Positions 23,233-32,551 of a stretch of 64,000 nucleotides of DNA are shown here, piece by piece. The notes beneath the pieces were generated by a model. The model saw only the letters and a list, made by a program, of their open reading frames with translations, was not told the origin of the DNA and ran no database searches. The stretch comes from Macrosoma leucophasiata. Its lineage: Eukaryota > Arthropoda > Insecta > Lepidoptera > Hedylidae. The translations under genes and the position numbers were made by a program. Position 1 is the stretch's first letter; every line of letters starts with the position of its first letter. Where the stretch lies: NCBI GenBank assembly GCA_036365455.1, contig JAWQUS010000001.1, positions 21,989,001-22,053,000 of the forward strand, given 5' to 3'.

Positions 23233-23692
23233 CAGATATACTGTACATTTTTTCATTTCATACCTACTCACTCTTCAAAATTAAAAATAAATACTAAAAC
23301 AATAAATGCACATTATTATAAACTTGTATCAATCAATGGAAAATTTACAGCTACAATGCAATAAAAAATATTAATGGCTGCATTTATCGCATGTTAACAA
23401 TACATGTCTTGCATAAATCGAAATGTGTGATTATTTTCCTTGTTTTTATTCTTTACTTAGCTACTAGCTTATAGTAGGAGGAGCCCAAGTGGATTTTTTT
23501 TGTATTTACTCAAACGCTTTAGATCAACACCTATAACTTTTAAGAACTTTAACTTTTATCGATAATAGTATCGCGTAACGACCCGATTTTAAAAAGTGTG
23601 CTTTAGATCAAGATATGGGTGATAGGTACCTTGTTCCCTGTTCAGTATTTCCAGCAAATCTGAACTGCCTAACAACGGCCGCTGTTTGACGA

Positions 23693-23870
23693 CCCGGTTA
23701 GTCAAGCGGTGTGAGACGATCGTTTGATTCGAAGGGTCGCGGGTTCGATTCCCGCACCAGGATAAATATTTGTATGGCCTACAGATATTTGATTCGGGTC
23801 TGGGTGTTTGTTTATGTGTTGTGTGTATACACAACACATAAACATGCACCCACGACACAGATTTATACCT
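23693..23870 (+). mobile_element. Family-C tRNA-related SINE
   Basis: tRNA-like head with GGTTAGTCAAGCGGTGTGAG and GTCGCGGGTTCGATTCCCGC, then TATTTGTATGGCCTACAGAT and GGTCTGGGTGTTTGTTTATG. A 15-bp hairpin lies at 23810-23843. A reverse copy is at 39805-39970. Confidence 0.75.
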
Positions 23871-24269
23871 AGTGTGAGGCTGTGAGCGTATTTTATTTAT
23901 TAATTTAAATCTTTAAATAATTTTAACTTTTAAGTTGGTTACTTTTCTTCCAAGGCAGCTTTTTGGGTATATTTAACATCCTCTCTGAACATCTAACACA
24001 TCATTGGCTCGTGAGGTGCCGTGACCTTTTCAAAAAAGTCAAAAATAGAGGTGAAAATTACTTCAGCATGTCAGATGCTCAGAGGGGTTGCTAAATAAAC
24101 GCAATTGAAGCTTCCATACACATTTCTGACGATTTGGAAGACAGATGAGCCAGTGGTAGCTTTTTGAAAAAAAATTGTAGCTGCCTAATAAAGAATGCGC
24201 CCCTCTATGTGCAGACAACTAAGATTTAGTAATGATAAGGGATGAACACCAGCCGCAAGCGATGAACAG

Positions 24270-24445
24270 GGCTATGCCTCATATAAGTACACATATGTAT
24301 ATTTGGCAACAGGCCCAGACATATCTACAGACTCACCACCTGTTGAATGGGCCCAACATAACTAACAAATTGTGGGCGTTTGCATATAGGAATGCTTGTG
24401 GGTGTTTGTATATAGGTATGCTTGGAGGCATACATTAGCCTCTGC
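24270..24445 (+). mobile_element. Family-B SINE, left half
   Basis: ACCTGTTGAATGGGCCCAAC and GTGGGCGTTTGCATATAGG belong to the family-B body. It stops at the 8-bp duplication before the TIR element; the right end continues at 26590-26640 (TGCCTACACCTTCGGGG). Confidence 0.6.
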
Positions 24446-24860
24446 CATTGATATACAAAAAACCCAAGATGCACACTCAACGTCTCAAAACCGTCCGCTC
24501 GCAACTAGCGCTAAAATCAACATTTAGCGCTCATTTCAAATAGTATCACGTCAATCTTAGAGCAGTTCGTACGTCAAGTGTTCCGTTAAAAATTGTAAAA
24601 ATAATACGTCTATACCGATGAAAACGGATGGGATATCGTACTTTCGGTAAGAAAAAGACTTTATTGTTTTACATTTGTCATATAAATGAGTAAATATAGC
24701 GATTTTGAATTGATTTTGATTTAATTTTGTTTATAACTTCACTCATCGATCTAAGTATAATACGGCAAACTTCAATAGTTGCATGGTCTACGGTCATAGA
24801 AACATATTAGGCTCATTTTGTTTTATTTTATTTTTAAAGAAAAATGGAAAGAAAAATTTG

Positions 24861-24935
24861 ACTTCAGGCGAGGCTCGAACTCGCGACCTACTGGGAATCT
24901 AGTCCAGCCGCTCTTCCAATTGAGCTACTGAAGCC
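24861..24935 (-). tRNA. tRNA-like sequence (probable pseudo-tRNA, family D)
   Basis: Reverse copy of the family-D unit; forms the left arm of the inverted repeat. Confidence 0.4.
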
Positions 24936-25087
24936 CTGCCCGATTTTGTCAAATCTTTCCTTCACATCTATTGCATTGCTTTATGGTAGCAGTAGCGCCA
25001 TCTATTACCAACTATGCTAGTTAGGCAACCGATATAATAGACTTTTCAGTTTATTGAATATCGTAAAGATTGACAAAATCGGGCAGG

Positions 25088-25162
25088 GCTTCAGTAGCTC
25101 AATTGGAAGAGCGGCTGGACTAGATTCCCAGTAGGTCGCAAGTTCGAGCCTCGCCTGAAGTC
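25088..25162 (+). tRNA. tRNA-like sequence (probable pseudo-tRNA, family D)
   Basis: Folds as a cloverleaf by eye: acceptor GCTTCAG/CTGAAGT, D-arm TAGCTCAATTGG (A box), T-arm around GAGTTCGAGCC, anticodon loop CTAGATT giving AGA. That anticodon means Ser, but the long variable arm of tRNA-Ser is absent and the anticodon stem has one mismatch. It is repeated with its flanks, so a tRNA-derived mobile repeat is more likely than a working gene. Confidence 0.4.
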
Positions 25163-25395
25163 AAATTTTTCTTTCCATTTTTCTTTAAAAATAAAATATA
25201 TTTCACAAGCATGTGTTAATGCGAAATAATATAAAACAATTATTAAGGGTAAAAGCGACTTCTTTACGATATTCAATAAACTGAAAAGTCTATTATATCG
25301 GTTGCCTAACTAGCATAGTTGGTAATAGATGGCGCTACTGCTACCATAAAGCAATGCAATATATGTGAAGGAAAGATTTGACAAATTCGGGCAGG

Positions 25396-25470
25396 GCTTC
25401 AGTAGCTCAATTGGAAGAGCGGCTGGACTAGATTCCCAGTAGGTCGCGAGTTCGAGCCTCGCCTGAAGTC
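25396..25470 (+). tRNA. tRNA-like sequence (probable pseudo-tRNA, family D)
   Basis: Same fold and anticodon loop as 25088-25162, with GGTCGCGAGTTCGAGCC in the T-arm. Confidence 0.4.
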
Positions 25471-25865
25471 AAATTTTTCTTTCCATTTTTCTTTAAAAAT
25501 AAAATATATTTCACAAGCATGTGTTAATGCGAAATAATATAAAACAATCATTTTGTTTTAGTCGTATAATGACTCTGTTCTTGTCAATGGACTCGATTTT
25601 CTAAAATCACACATATTTTTTATTACTTATTTAACAATTAACTTTTAAATTCATATATTATTATGTTTTACATACATTTTTTGACAATTGACATAGACAA
25701 AGTGAACTTATTTGTTAGTAATATTATTAACAATTTATGGATTTTATATTATTTAATCAATGCATAAAATTATTATTATTGCTTTTTTATTTCATTTTAA
25801 TATACAACGAATATTTATACATACATAATTAAACTAAGAACATAATAATATTATTCCATATCGCA

Positions 25866-26232
25866 GAAGCGCGCATAGCCCAGCGGCTGGTGTAGATCGT
25901 AAGCGATCTGCTCGGTTAAGCACTACGGGCGCGGTCGGGTAGTGTGATGGGTGACCGCTAGTGGCAAATTAAATGCGCGTTTCCGTGCTTCGGAGGGCAC
26001 GTCAAGCCGTCGGTCCCGGTTGCTATCGATGGATAGCAGTCGTTAAACCTTGTCGGAGGCCTTATGGGTGGTTTGAAAACATCCGACAGTGGGTTGGCCA
26101 CTAACCCACCCACCTCCACCAATCCGCATTGGAGCAGCGTGGTGGAGTAAGCTCCAGGCCTCCCCCCAAAAAAGGGGAGAGACTCGTGCCCAGCAGTGGG
26201 ACGTATAATGGGTTGCCATTATTATTATTATT
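25866..26232 (+). mobile_element. 5S rRNA-derived SINE (SINE3 type), best copy
   Basis: The segment 25911-25958 (GGTTAAGCACTACGGGCGCG ... GATGGGTGACCGC) closely matches the internal promoter of 5S rRNA (GTTAAGCAACGTCGGGCGCG ... GGATGGGTGACCGC). A shared 3' body follows (AACCTTGTCGGAGGCC, CCAGCAGTGGGACGT), then a GGGTTGCCATTATTATT tail. It is nested in the 24446-26589 element. Confidence 0.75.
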
Positions 26233-26640
26233 ATTATATCGCATAGCTATATGAATTGTAATATGGGCATAAAACATTTAAAAACTGTGAACGTAAATTT
26301 TACAAACTCGATAAAATATGCACCTGTAATAAGATACAAAAATAAATCAAACAAAATATTTATATTATTATTTTATTTATTTGACTCTATTCAATTCCTT
26401 GTGCCACTCATGAGTTTCGGTCGTAAAATTTGTTTAGGTTTTGCATATTGTTTTAAAAAGAGAACTTAAACTCGTATTACTAAGGTTCACTTTGTAAAAA
26501 AATAAGTTGTTATCTAAGTACAACTGACGACAGTTTCGAGTGCGAAGTTTGTTCGCGACTGTGCATCTTGGGTTTTTTGTATATCAATGGCCTCTGCCTA
26601 CACCTTCGGGGAATACAAGTGTGACGTTACCAACACATTA

Positions 26641-27657
26641 ATCCATTTTACTTGTAAACAAAATTCTCAATTAAAAATTCAAGTAAATGATATGAGATAA
26701 ACGGAAGCCTAGCTACCAAAATAATGAGATTAATATATTATGTATTCATTCAATTTGGTGACCACAGGCAAGGCCAACCACTTACTAAAATAGATCCATA
26801 TGGCCTGATGTCTAATTGTATGTTTGTATTACTTTGTTACATCATATTTAAATAAATAGTCTGGGTGACCTTCCATTTTTAAGTAAAAATAATTAGATAA
26901 TAAATACAAAACAAGAATTTTATGATGATTATTTATTTTTTATTAGCCAATGATATAAATATCAATAATTTCAATTTATTGTCCAGTAATATACCTGTAT
27001 TTGTTTCATCATATTTAAAAAACATTAACTAACTACTACCTACTAACAATTTAAGATTGGAAATTTGGTATTTCATGTTTAAAAAGCAAAATTAGATATA
27101 AAATTTTATTTTAATAGATGTGTATATTTAATTAGTTTTTTTATGTGTAGATAGTAGACATAGTTATTTTTTTTAATAAATAAATCTCATCAATAAGTGA
27201 AAAAAAAATCCAATAAAGCCTTGAAATGATTACCCAATCTTACTTTCCAACTTTTAAGTGTTTTTATAGTGTATAAGTGGTTTTTTATTCCGTAACACCA
27301 TTAGAGTCTCGGTACAACCAATCTGAGGTGCAAAGCTAGGTTTAGGTATATTTTTTTTCATTTATTTGAATAATAATTATTCTATAAAGAAAGGACAGAT
27401 AAAAAAAAACACAAAAGTTCCAACAAACAAAAAATCGGTTATAAAAAGCACAAGTAATTATGATATACTTACTTATCCTTTATTATAAAACTAACAATGT
27501 AGCTCACATTAAAAAAAATATATATTTCCAATAAATGTGAGTAAATGTCATAATTATTGACTGAATTAAGCAAATTATGATGGGTATGAGATTGGTGTAA
27601 TTATTACAGATGATTACTGAGCTCAGTAATATTGAAGATATTAATATTTATAAGTCT
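26641..27657. other. AT-rich intronic stretch, no feature
   Basis: In ACOX3 intron 1. Strongly AT-rich with A/T runs, no motif or repeat recognised. Confidence 0.5.
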
Positions 27658-27936
27658 CTTTTTTTATGTAATGGAAGTGGTAAACAAGCATGCAGTTCAC
27701 GTTGATGTTAAGTGATGCTGACTGCAGCCTTTGGACACCCACACAAAGACCAAGGTCAAAATGCAGATGCGTTACTCCTGAGCCTAAGGTGTTATCCTGT
27801 GCCGGAAATTACAGGGCAGTTACCACCTGACTGGAACACAATAGTGCACAACACTACCATTTAGCGGCAAGTATATTAGGTAATGCAGTGGTGCCTACGC
27901 CAGCGAGCTCCGTCACGGGAGTTCTACCAGCAGTGA
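27658..27936 (-). repeat. Family-A copy
   Basis: Near full length with small deletions; ends GGGAGTTCTACCAGCAG. In ACOX3 intron 1. Confidence 0.8.
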
Positions 27937-27960
27937 AAATAAATAAATAACATTTTTTTA

Positions 27961-28018
27961 AAGAAAAATGGAAAGAAAAATTGACTTCAGGCGAGACTCG
28001 ATCTCGCGGTCACTGGAC
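27961..28018 (-). repeat. Family-D fragment
   Basis: TGGAAAGAAAAATTGACTTC and GGCGAGACTCGATCTCGCGG; the 5' half of the tRNA-like part is missing. Confidence 0.55.
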
Positions 28019-28170
28019 AAATAACATTATAGACTGAGCCATTGAAATGAAAAGAAATTGTAAAAAATGTAAAAGAAATCCAATATAAATGTGCTAGTTA
28101 CAAAGCAGATAATAAAAAAGCCACCACTTTATTTTCAACTCAAAATGCAGTTATCTTTCTGAATTCTTAC

Positions 28171-28299
28171 CTTTAACTTCAGCAGATCAATGTCTCCTTC
28201 CAGGGCTAGTTTAAGACGTTTCCAATCAAAGGAAGCAGTGTTCCTGTACACATCCAGGGGCCCACTAGGAAGTTCGGATATAAAACTCAAGTCTTCCAT
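28171..28299 (-). CDS. ACOX3: Acyl-CoA oxidase 3-like, first coding exon
   Basis: First coding exon of a minus-strand peroxisomal acyl-CoA oxidase, the FAD enzyme that makes trans-2-enoyl-CoA and H2O2 in the first step of peroxisomal beta-oxidation. It encodes 43 residues from ATG at 28299, including LPSGPLDVYRNTASFDWKR, the N-terminal signature of ACOX3 (pristanoyl-CoA oxidase) proteins rather than ACOX1. It ends in phase 0 at donor GTAAG (28170). Ten bases upstream of the ATG is a good acceptor (polypyrimidine-AG, exon resumes at 28308) and a matching donor GTGAGG starts at 28445. This suggests a 5'UTR exon ending at 28446 and a 137-bp leader intron. The assignment comes from remembered family similarity, not a search. 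The next coding exon is 6.3 kb away. Confidence 0.88.
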
Positions 28300-29394
28300 T
28301 TTTCTTCACTGAAAACAAACACGTTTTAACGTAACCTCACAGATAGGTTAAACCTACTTATTACCGCCGGGCTAACTTCCTATTTTTAATTCATTTCCGT
28401 TCGTAAAATTGACGATTACGCTTGGTCGTTATCTGAAACCCTCACCTTGCAACTGAATATGGGAGGCTTCGTAAAGGAAAAGGACGAACTTATCCTTCAG
28501 CCGGTTTATGCAAGAATCAAAATTTGTAACGTGCGGAGGCTTTAATTACGTTCGATAAGACCGATTCGGTGTGCACACACTGCGACAGGCCGGCTTATAT
28601 TAAAGCACGGTTCGTCTGACACAGCTAAATAAATGAATTGAATCAACTCAACTCGCAGGACTCGCACGCGACGGCACGGGCCTTTGGCACGGGCAGACGC
28701 GCTACACATGTCATTCCGTAGAGTACATGTGTCATTCAACCCTGGGCTGTCATGTCACTGTCACAGTGACACTGCAATGAAATTGGCTGTGTTCAGAATA
28801 ACGAAGACTTTACAAAACTATGTAATCTTGTCAGCACTTTTTCATTTAAACATTTCGGCTAGAAAGAGGTTACTGGTTTCAACTGTAATCTGCCAGAATA
28901 AAATAAATCTGAAATGCAGAGGTGACAGTTCGACAAATGGCATCTTTTCCTTACTTACTTGTATCATAATTTGTCTTTAAGACGAGTTTTTGTAAGAGCT
29001 TAGTAGGTAATCTATCCAACCTTTTTTAAATACCGACGAGAATTTCAAAGCAATTATTCAATGCGTATTAAAAACAAACTAATGTTACCAAATTCCAGGC
29101 TCACTTTACATACATCCAGTCCCTATGTTATAAAAATAAATACGCTTACACTCACAGCCCCACAGTAGGTATAAACCCTTAGATTAAGTACCTATAGATG
29201 TAGCCAGCGTGTAGCCACAGTATAATTACAAACAGTAATGTAACTACAAACAAATCGTTCGAAACGGCACACTCACACAAACATGCGCATCTACGAGGCC
29301 TCTAAGCGGTTCTCGCAGTGCTATAGTAGCGAGTGTCGCGTCGAGACGAGCGGTCACGTTGCGATTTGTTTTCGCTTCCACGAGTGTTTTAAAG
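28300..29394. promoter_or_regulatory. Divergent intergenic region between ACOX3-like and THAP-like genes
   Basis: About 1.1 kb separates the ACOX3 start (minus) from the THAP start (plus). It is less AT-rich than its surroundings, with CpG-containing stretches at about 28560-28700 and 29270-29400, and I recognised no repeat in it. The inferred ACOX3 5'UTR exon ends at 28446. No clear TATA box was seen. A shared divergent promoter is an inference from the layout. Confidence 0.4.
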
Positions 29395-29489
29395 ATGCCA
29401 CGAGCGTATTGCGTGGTATACGACTGTTTGAACTCTGCATCATCAAAACCGGAGGTATCATTGTTTAAACTTCCTGGTGATTTTGAAAG
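29395..29489 (+). CDS. THAP-type zinc-finger protein, N-terminal exon (partial)
   Basis: ATG at 29395 has A at -3 and opens MPRAYCVVYDCLN, then SLFKLPGDFER. This is the usual start of a THAP domain (MPxxC-x(2-4)-C ... F.FP.D..R), a C2CH DNA-binding fold found in host proteins and P-type transposases. The frame runs to TAA at 29509-29511 (39 codons), too short for the domain. At 29490 the sequence AG|GCAAGA fits the consensus of GC-AG donors, which would end the exon after 31 codons plus two bases, where THAP proteins normally continue 'R..W'. The second half (Cys-x2-His) was not found downstream, so this may instead be a truncated relic. Confidence 0.5.
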
Positions 29490-29529
29490 GCAAGATAATG
29501 TATTGTTATAATATCTAACTTAATTAAAA

Positions 29530-29700
29530 AATTCTCCCGTGATAGTGTTTGTAACAATACTCCTCCGCAGCGGCAAGACCGATCAGTATGAAATTTTGTG
29601 TGTATAGTTGGTAGGAATGAGAATCGGTTGTACTCTTTTTTTATTTCCCTAAATGGTAAGGGTGATTCTCACCAATTTTGTTTTTTCGATTTTTTGGACA
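29530..29700 (+). repeat. Partial dispersed repeat related to 46935-47122
   Basis: TCTCCCGTGATAGTGTTTG, ATACTCCTCCGCAGCGGCAA, GAATGAGAATCGGTTGTAC. It begins 40 bp after the THAP-like exon. Confidence 0.55.
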
Positions 29701-31289
29701 TTTAATTTGTTTATACCTCTAAGGCGATACGAAGTTCGTCGGGGCTGCTATTTATTAAGTTTGTACTCTCATAAGAACTATAAAAATCACCCAAGTAATT
29801 AACACTCACTTTTGTTATTTTTAAGACCGAATTCACAGTAGCAATAGGAATTGAAATTTGTTAAAATATATATGAAGAATAAAGTATTTTTTATGTAATG
29901 GTTAAAAACAAAAATCTACAAGTTATATCAATATTAAACTGTTTTTCGTACTTAAAACTATAATAATAATAAGATCAAGGTTGGATCATGAGTCTAATAC
30001 AGAAGGCGGTACTCCTCGGCACGGCACGTATAGTAAGGAGGTTCTTGTCTCTGTGACCGTAACCACCGATAGCTTAGACCCTGTTTCCACTGCCGGCGGC
30101 GCACTATTTTTTAATTTCTTATAGGTTATAAGAAATTAAAAATTGTTTGTTTTATAACTACTTATGTATGTAAAAATATTAAATAAGAACAAGAATAAAT
30201 GAGTGAATACTAACATAGTAACTTTTGCTGAGATTAACCAACACCATAAGATTATGTACATAGCCTACATATTATTTGTAAACTGTTATACTGCGGTGTG
30301 ACGTCATAACGTGCTGCAATTTCGTATAGGCCGTTTTGAGTCATTTCACTATTCGCAACATTTTGAATCGTTATATCTTAACAACTTTTAAGTACTTATT
30401 GACTATATGTTTCAAAGACACATAGTATTTATTTATCCAATACTATTACAGGGTAACCAATGAAAAAATAGTCAACATCCCAATACGATTGATTAAAGGT
30501 CAGTAAATGCTAAAATAATAACACCATTATTTAAAAAATATAGTGACATCCCTATTGCTTCAATGGAGTGTAGGTAAATATTTTATAAAATGGGCTTAGT
30601 TTCCATACTGTTTGTATCCATACTGTGGTGTGGCCGCTCATGAGACAGCCATATGAAATCATGAGTGTTGCTAGTAAATAAAGTTTCTCAATTTTCTTTC
30701 TAATCATTTACTATATCTCGGCAAGTTTTTATGTTAAACATTCCTAAGCATTTTACTTTTATTCAGATTAGTTGAATTGTAACGAATTGATTGAATAATA
30801 AATTAAAACATGTGCATCTACCATTCAATTAATTCTATACATTTTGCTGAAAGATCAAGAACATATCGAGAACATGTACATAATTTAAAAAAGGTAACCA
30901 TGAAGTAGCATTTATTATGCTGCGAGCTGTGAATAATCTAGGTTCTAGATTATTCACAGCTCGCACTCTAGAACATCATCTACAGGGTATTATTTCTTTG
31001 GCCGCGATCTTATAGATAGTTTATCAGCACAATTGCTGTATCGGGTAAGGCATTAAATATTTAACTTTGTTTTTATTCAACTAAGAGTTTCAATGTGATT
31101 ATCGCTTTATTATTCAAATTATAAATATCAAAATATAAATCATTATAAATATTAGTGTCCTGTCATGAAATGACAGAATGTGGGAATGTTAGTACTTCCG
31201 TAGAATGAACGGAAATACTAAGTTCAGAAGGGTCTCGACCATTTTTAATGCTAGCCCTTAAAACATTAAAAGCAAGCAACATACACCGG
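29701..31289. other. No gene; one perfect hairpin
   Basis: AT-rich. It contains a perfect 20-bp inverted repeat with a 3-nt loop (30922-30941 / 30945-30964, GCGAGCTGTGAATAATCTAG). No ORF of note. Confidence 0.5.
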
Positions 31290-31400
31290 CAAACAATGAT
31301 CAACAAGTTCACATCGATAAGTGGGTACCGAGTGAATAAAAACTGCAGCCTATAGATAACTTTTTAAACATTGAGATCTCTAGATCTCGATTTAAATGCA
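31290..31400 (-). repeat. Family-A relic, highly degraded
   Basis: Only blocks such as GTTCACATCGATAAGTG, CTGCAGCCTATAGA and ATGCAGATGTGT remain. Confidence 0.4.
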
Positions 31401-31408
31401 GATGTGTG

Positions 31409-31487
31409 AGTATCTTCACGCCAGGTCCCTAACGGGGTAGGCAGAGAGTGTAGAGCGCCAGATATCCCGGTCCTGACAAACCTCGTC
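31409..31487 (-). repeat. Short 3' fragment of the same LINE
   Basis: Nearly identical to 9429-9508 (TATCTTCACGCCAGGTCCCT, TAGAGCGCCAGAYATCCCGG). Confidence 0.75.
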
Positions 31488-31544
31488 ATTCACCAACCCT
31501 CAATCGGTTAAAAAAAAAATGGGAAGGAAAAGTTTGACGCATTG

Positions 31545-31632
31545 GTGTGGGACCTCTGTAGCTTAGAGGTAAAGCGGCTGGACTGATTATCCTGAGGTTG
31601 CAGGTTCGATTCCTGCCCGAAGTCAAATTTTT
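31545..31632 (+). repeat. tRNA-like sequence related to family D
   Basis: CTGTAGCTTAGAGGTAAAGC (A box) and GCAGGTTCGATTCCTGC (perfect T-arm), then the family tail TCAAATTTTTCTCTCC. Diverged from the other units in the anticodon region. Confidence 0.5.
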
Positions 31633-31886
31633 CTCTCCTTTTATTTCTATAATAACAATATTCTTTATTGTACACCATCTTGGAAAGAATTAATATTTTG
31701 TTCTGGCTTATTGTCAATTTTAACACTGTTAGAACAAAAACTTATATGTCTACGAAATTAGGGAGAATATTAAAGTAAATTTATGGCAACACAGCAAAAT
31801 AAGTATGTGGGATTTCGTTGAATGAAAATCAAGAATTTCATGAGAAATGCGCTTTATTTTGAATTGATAATCAAAAGTTATATGCT

Positions 31887-32134
31887 AATTAGATATGCCA
31901 ACCCTAGGTATAGAGATGACGCAGCAGCAGTGCAATGTTTCGTGACCCAAATTTAGTGATGACTATAGTTTACTTTATTTCGCAACATTATTAGAACATG
32001 CATTCAAATATCGTATTTGGTCATTAGCATAGGTTTAGAATTAGTAATTAAATTGTAATAAGTTTTTATTTTAAATAAATTAAGTATAAGTAAATTGGTT
32101 TTTTTTCGGACCTCCGGCCGCAGCAAACGTAATT
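31887..32134 (+). repeat. 5' LTR of provirus
   Basis: Begins AATTAGATATGCC and ends CAAACGTAATT, so the ends are short inverted copies (AATTA/TAATT). It contains AATAAA at 32075-32080 for 3' end formation. Identical to 39098-39345. Confidence 0.95.
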
Positions 32135-32149
32135 GGCGCAGTCGGTAGG
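32134..32149 (+). promoter_or_regulatory. Primer-binding site (tRNA-Ser type)
   Basis: TGGCGCAGTCGGTAGG starts at the last base of the 5' LTR. It is complementary to a tRNA 3' end including CCA, the form reported for 17.6/297-type errantiviruses that prime with tRNA-Ser. Confidence 0.8.
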
Positions 32150-32314
32150 ATACTCACGGGTAGTTTAGCGATACTTAGGGTTCAAGAATCGAATTCATAT
32201 CCGCGAGCTGCCCGGGGTGGCTATCAAGCACCGCTGCCGAGTATCCTGAATCTACGGACCTGCTGCAGACCAGGAGGAGGAATCCAGACATCGATTCAAG
32301 AAAGAGAACCAGTT

Positions 32315-32330
32315 ATGAAGATTTTGTAAG
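32315..32330 (+). promoter_or_regulatory. Leader ATG and splice donor of provirus
   Basis: ATG at 32315 is followed 11 nt later by GTAAGTAC (donor at 32326), a near-consensus 5' splice site; unspliced, this ATG reads only four codons to TAA. The acceptor ending at 37386 is in phase with env. This fits known errantiviruses, in which Env is made from a spliced message. Confidence 0.6.
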
Positions 32331-32551
32331 TACACTTGAATCGTTCTCGTGTTGCTTCCTTCATTCCTAATAGGGTTTTTAGTAATTTTTAGAGTAACTT
32401 TTTAAGAGTATTTTTTTTATTGATAATCTTACACTTCAAGATTTTTCATCCTAGAGCCTCAAGTTCTCGGGAGTCTGCAAATCGCCAGACTCACCGGCAG
32501 TTAGTAGATAATTTTAGAAATATTGATACGTTAGCTGATTTAGAAATAAGA

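Larger units (their letters stand above)
24836..25560. repeat. Cluster of three tRNA-like units with 235-bp inverted arms
   Basis: tRNA-like units at 24861-24935 (-), 25088-25162 (+) and 25396-25470 (+). The arms 24841-25075 and 25266-25500 are near-perfect inverted copies that include flanks (TTTATGGTAGCAGTAGCGCC). The last two units share an 80-bp downstream tail (TTTCACAAGCATGTGTTAAT). Confidence 0.75.
24446..26589. mobile_element. 2.1-kb TIR transposon (P- or hAT-like), non-autonomous
   Basis: Perfect 30-bp terminal inverted repeats (24446-24475 and 26560-26589, starting CATTGATATACAAAAAACCC) are flanked by an 8-bp duplication GCCTCTGC (24438-24445 and 26590-26597). The flanks are the two halves of a family-B SINE. 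The CA...TG termini, about 30-bp TIRs and 8-bp duplication resemble P elements; hAT is the alternative. No transposase ORF was found. It has itself collected a tRNA-like repeat cluster (24836-25560) and a 5S-derived SINE (25866-26232). Confidence 0.8.

Noticed and set aside
24836..25560. Array of three repeats as a CRISPR-like or tRNA gene cluster
   Set aside because: Units are inverted, share long flanks and recur as broken copies elsewhere; the genome is eukaryotic.
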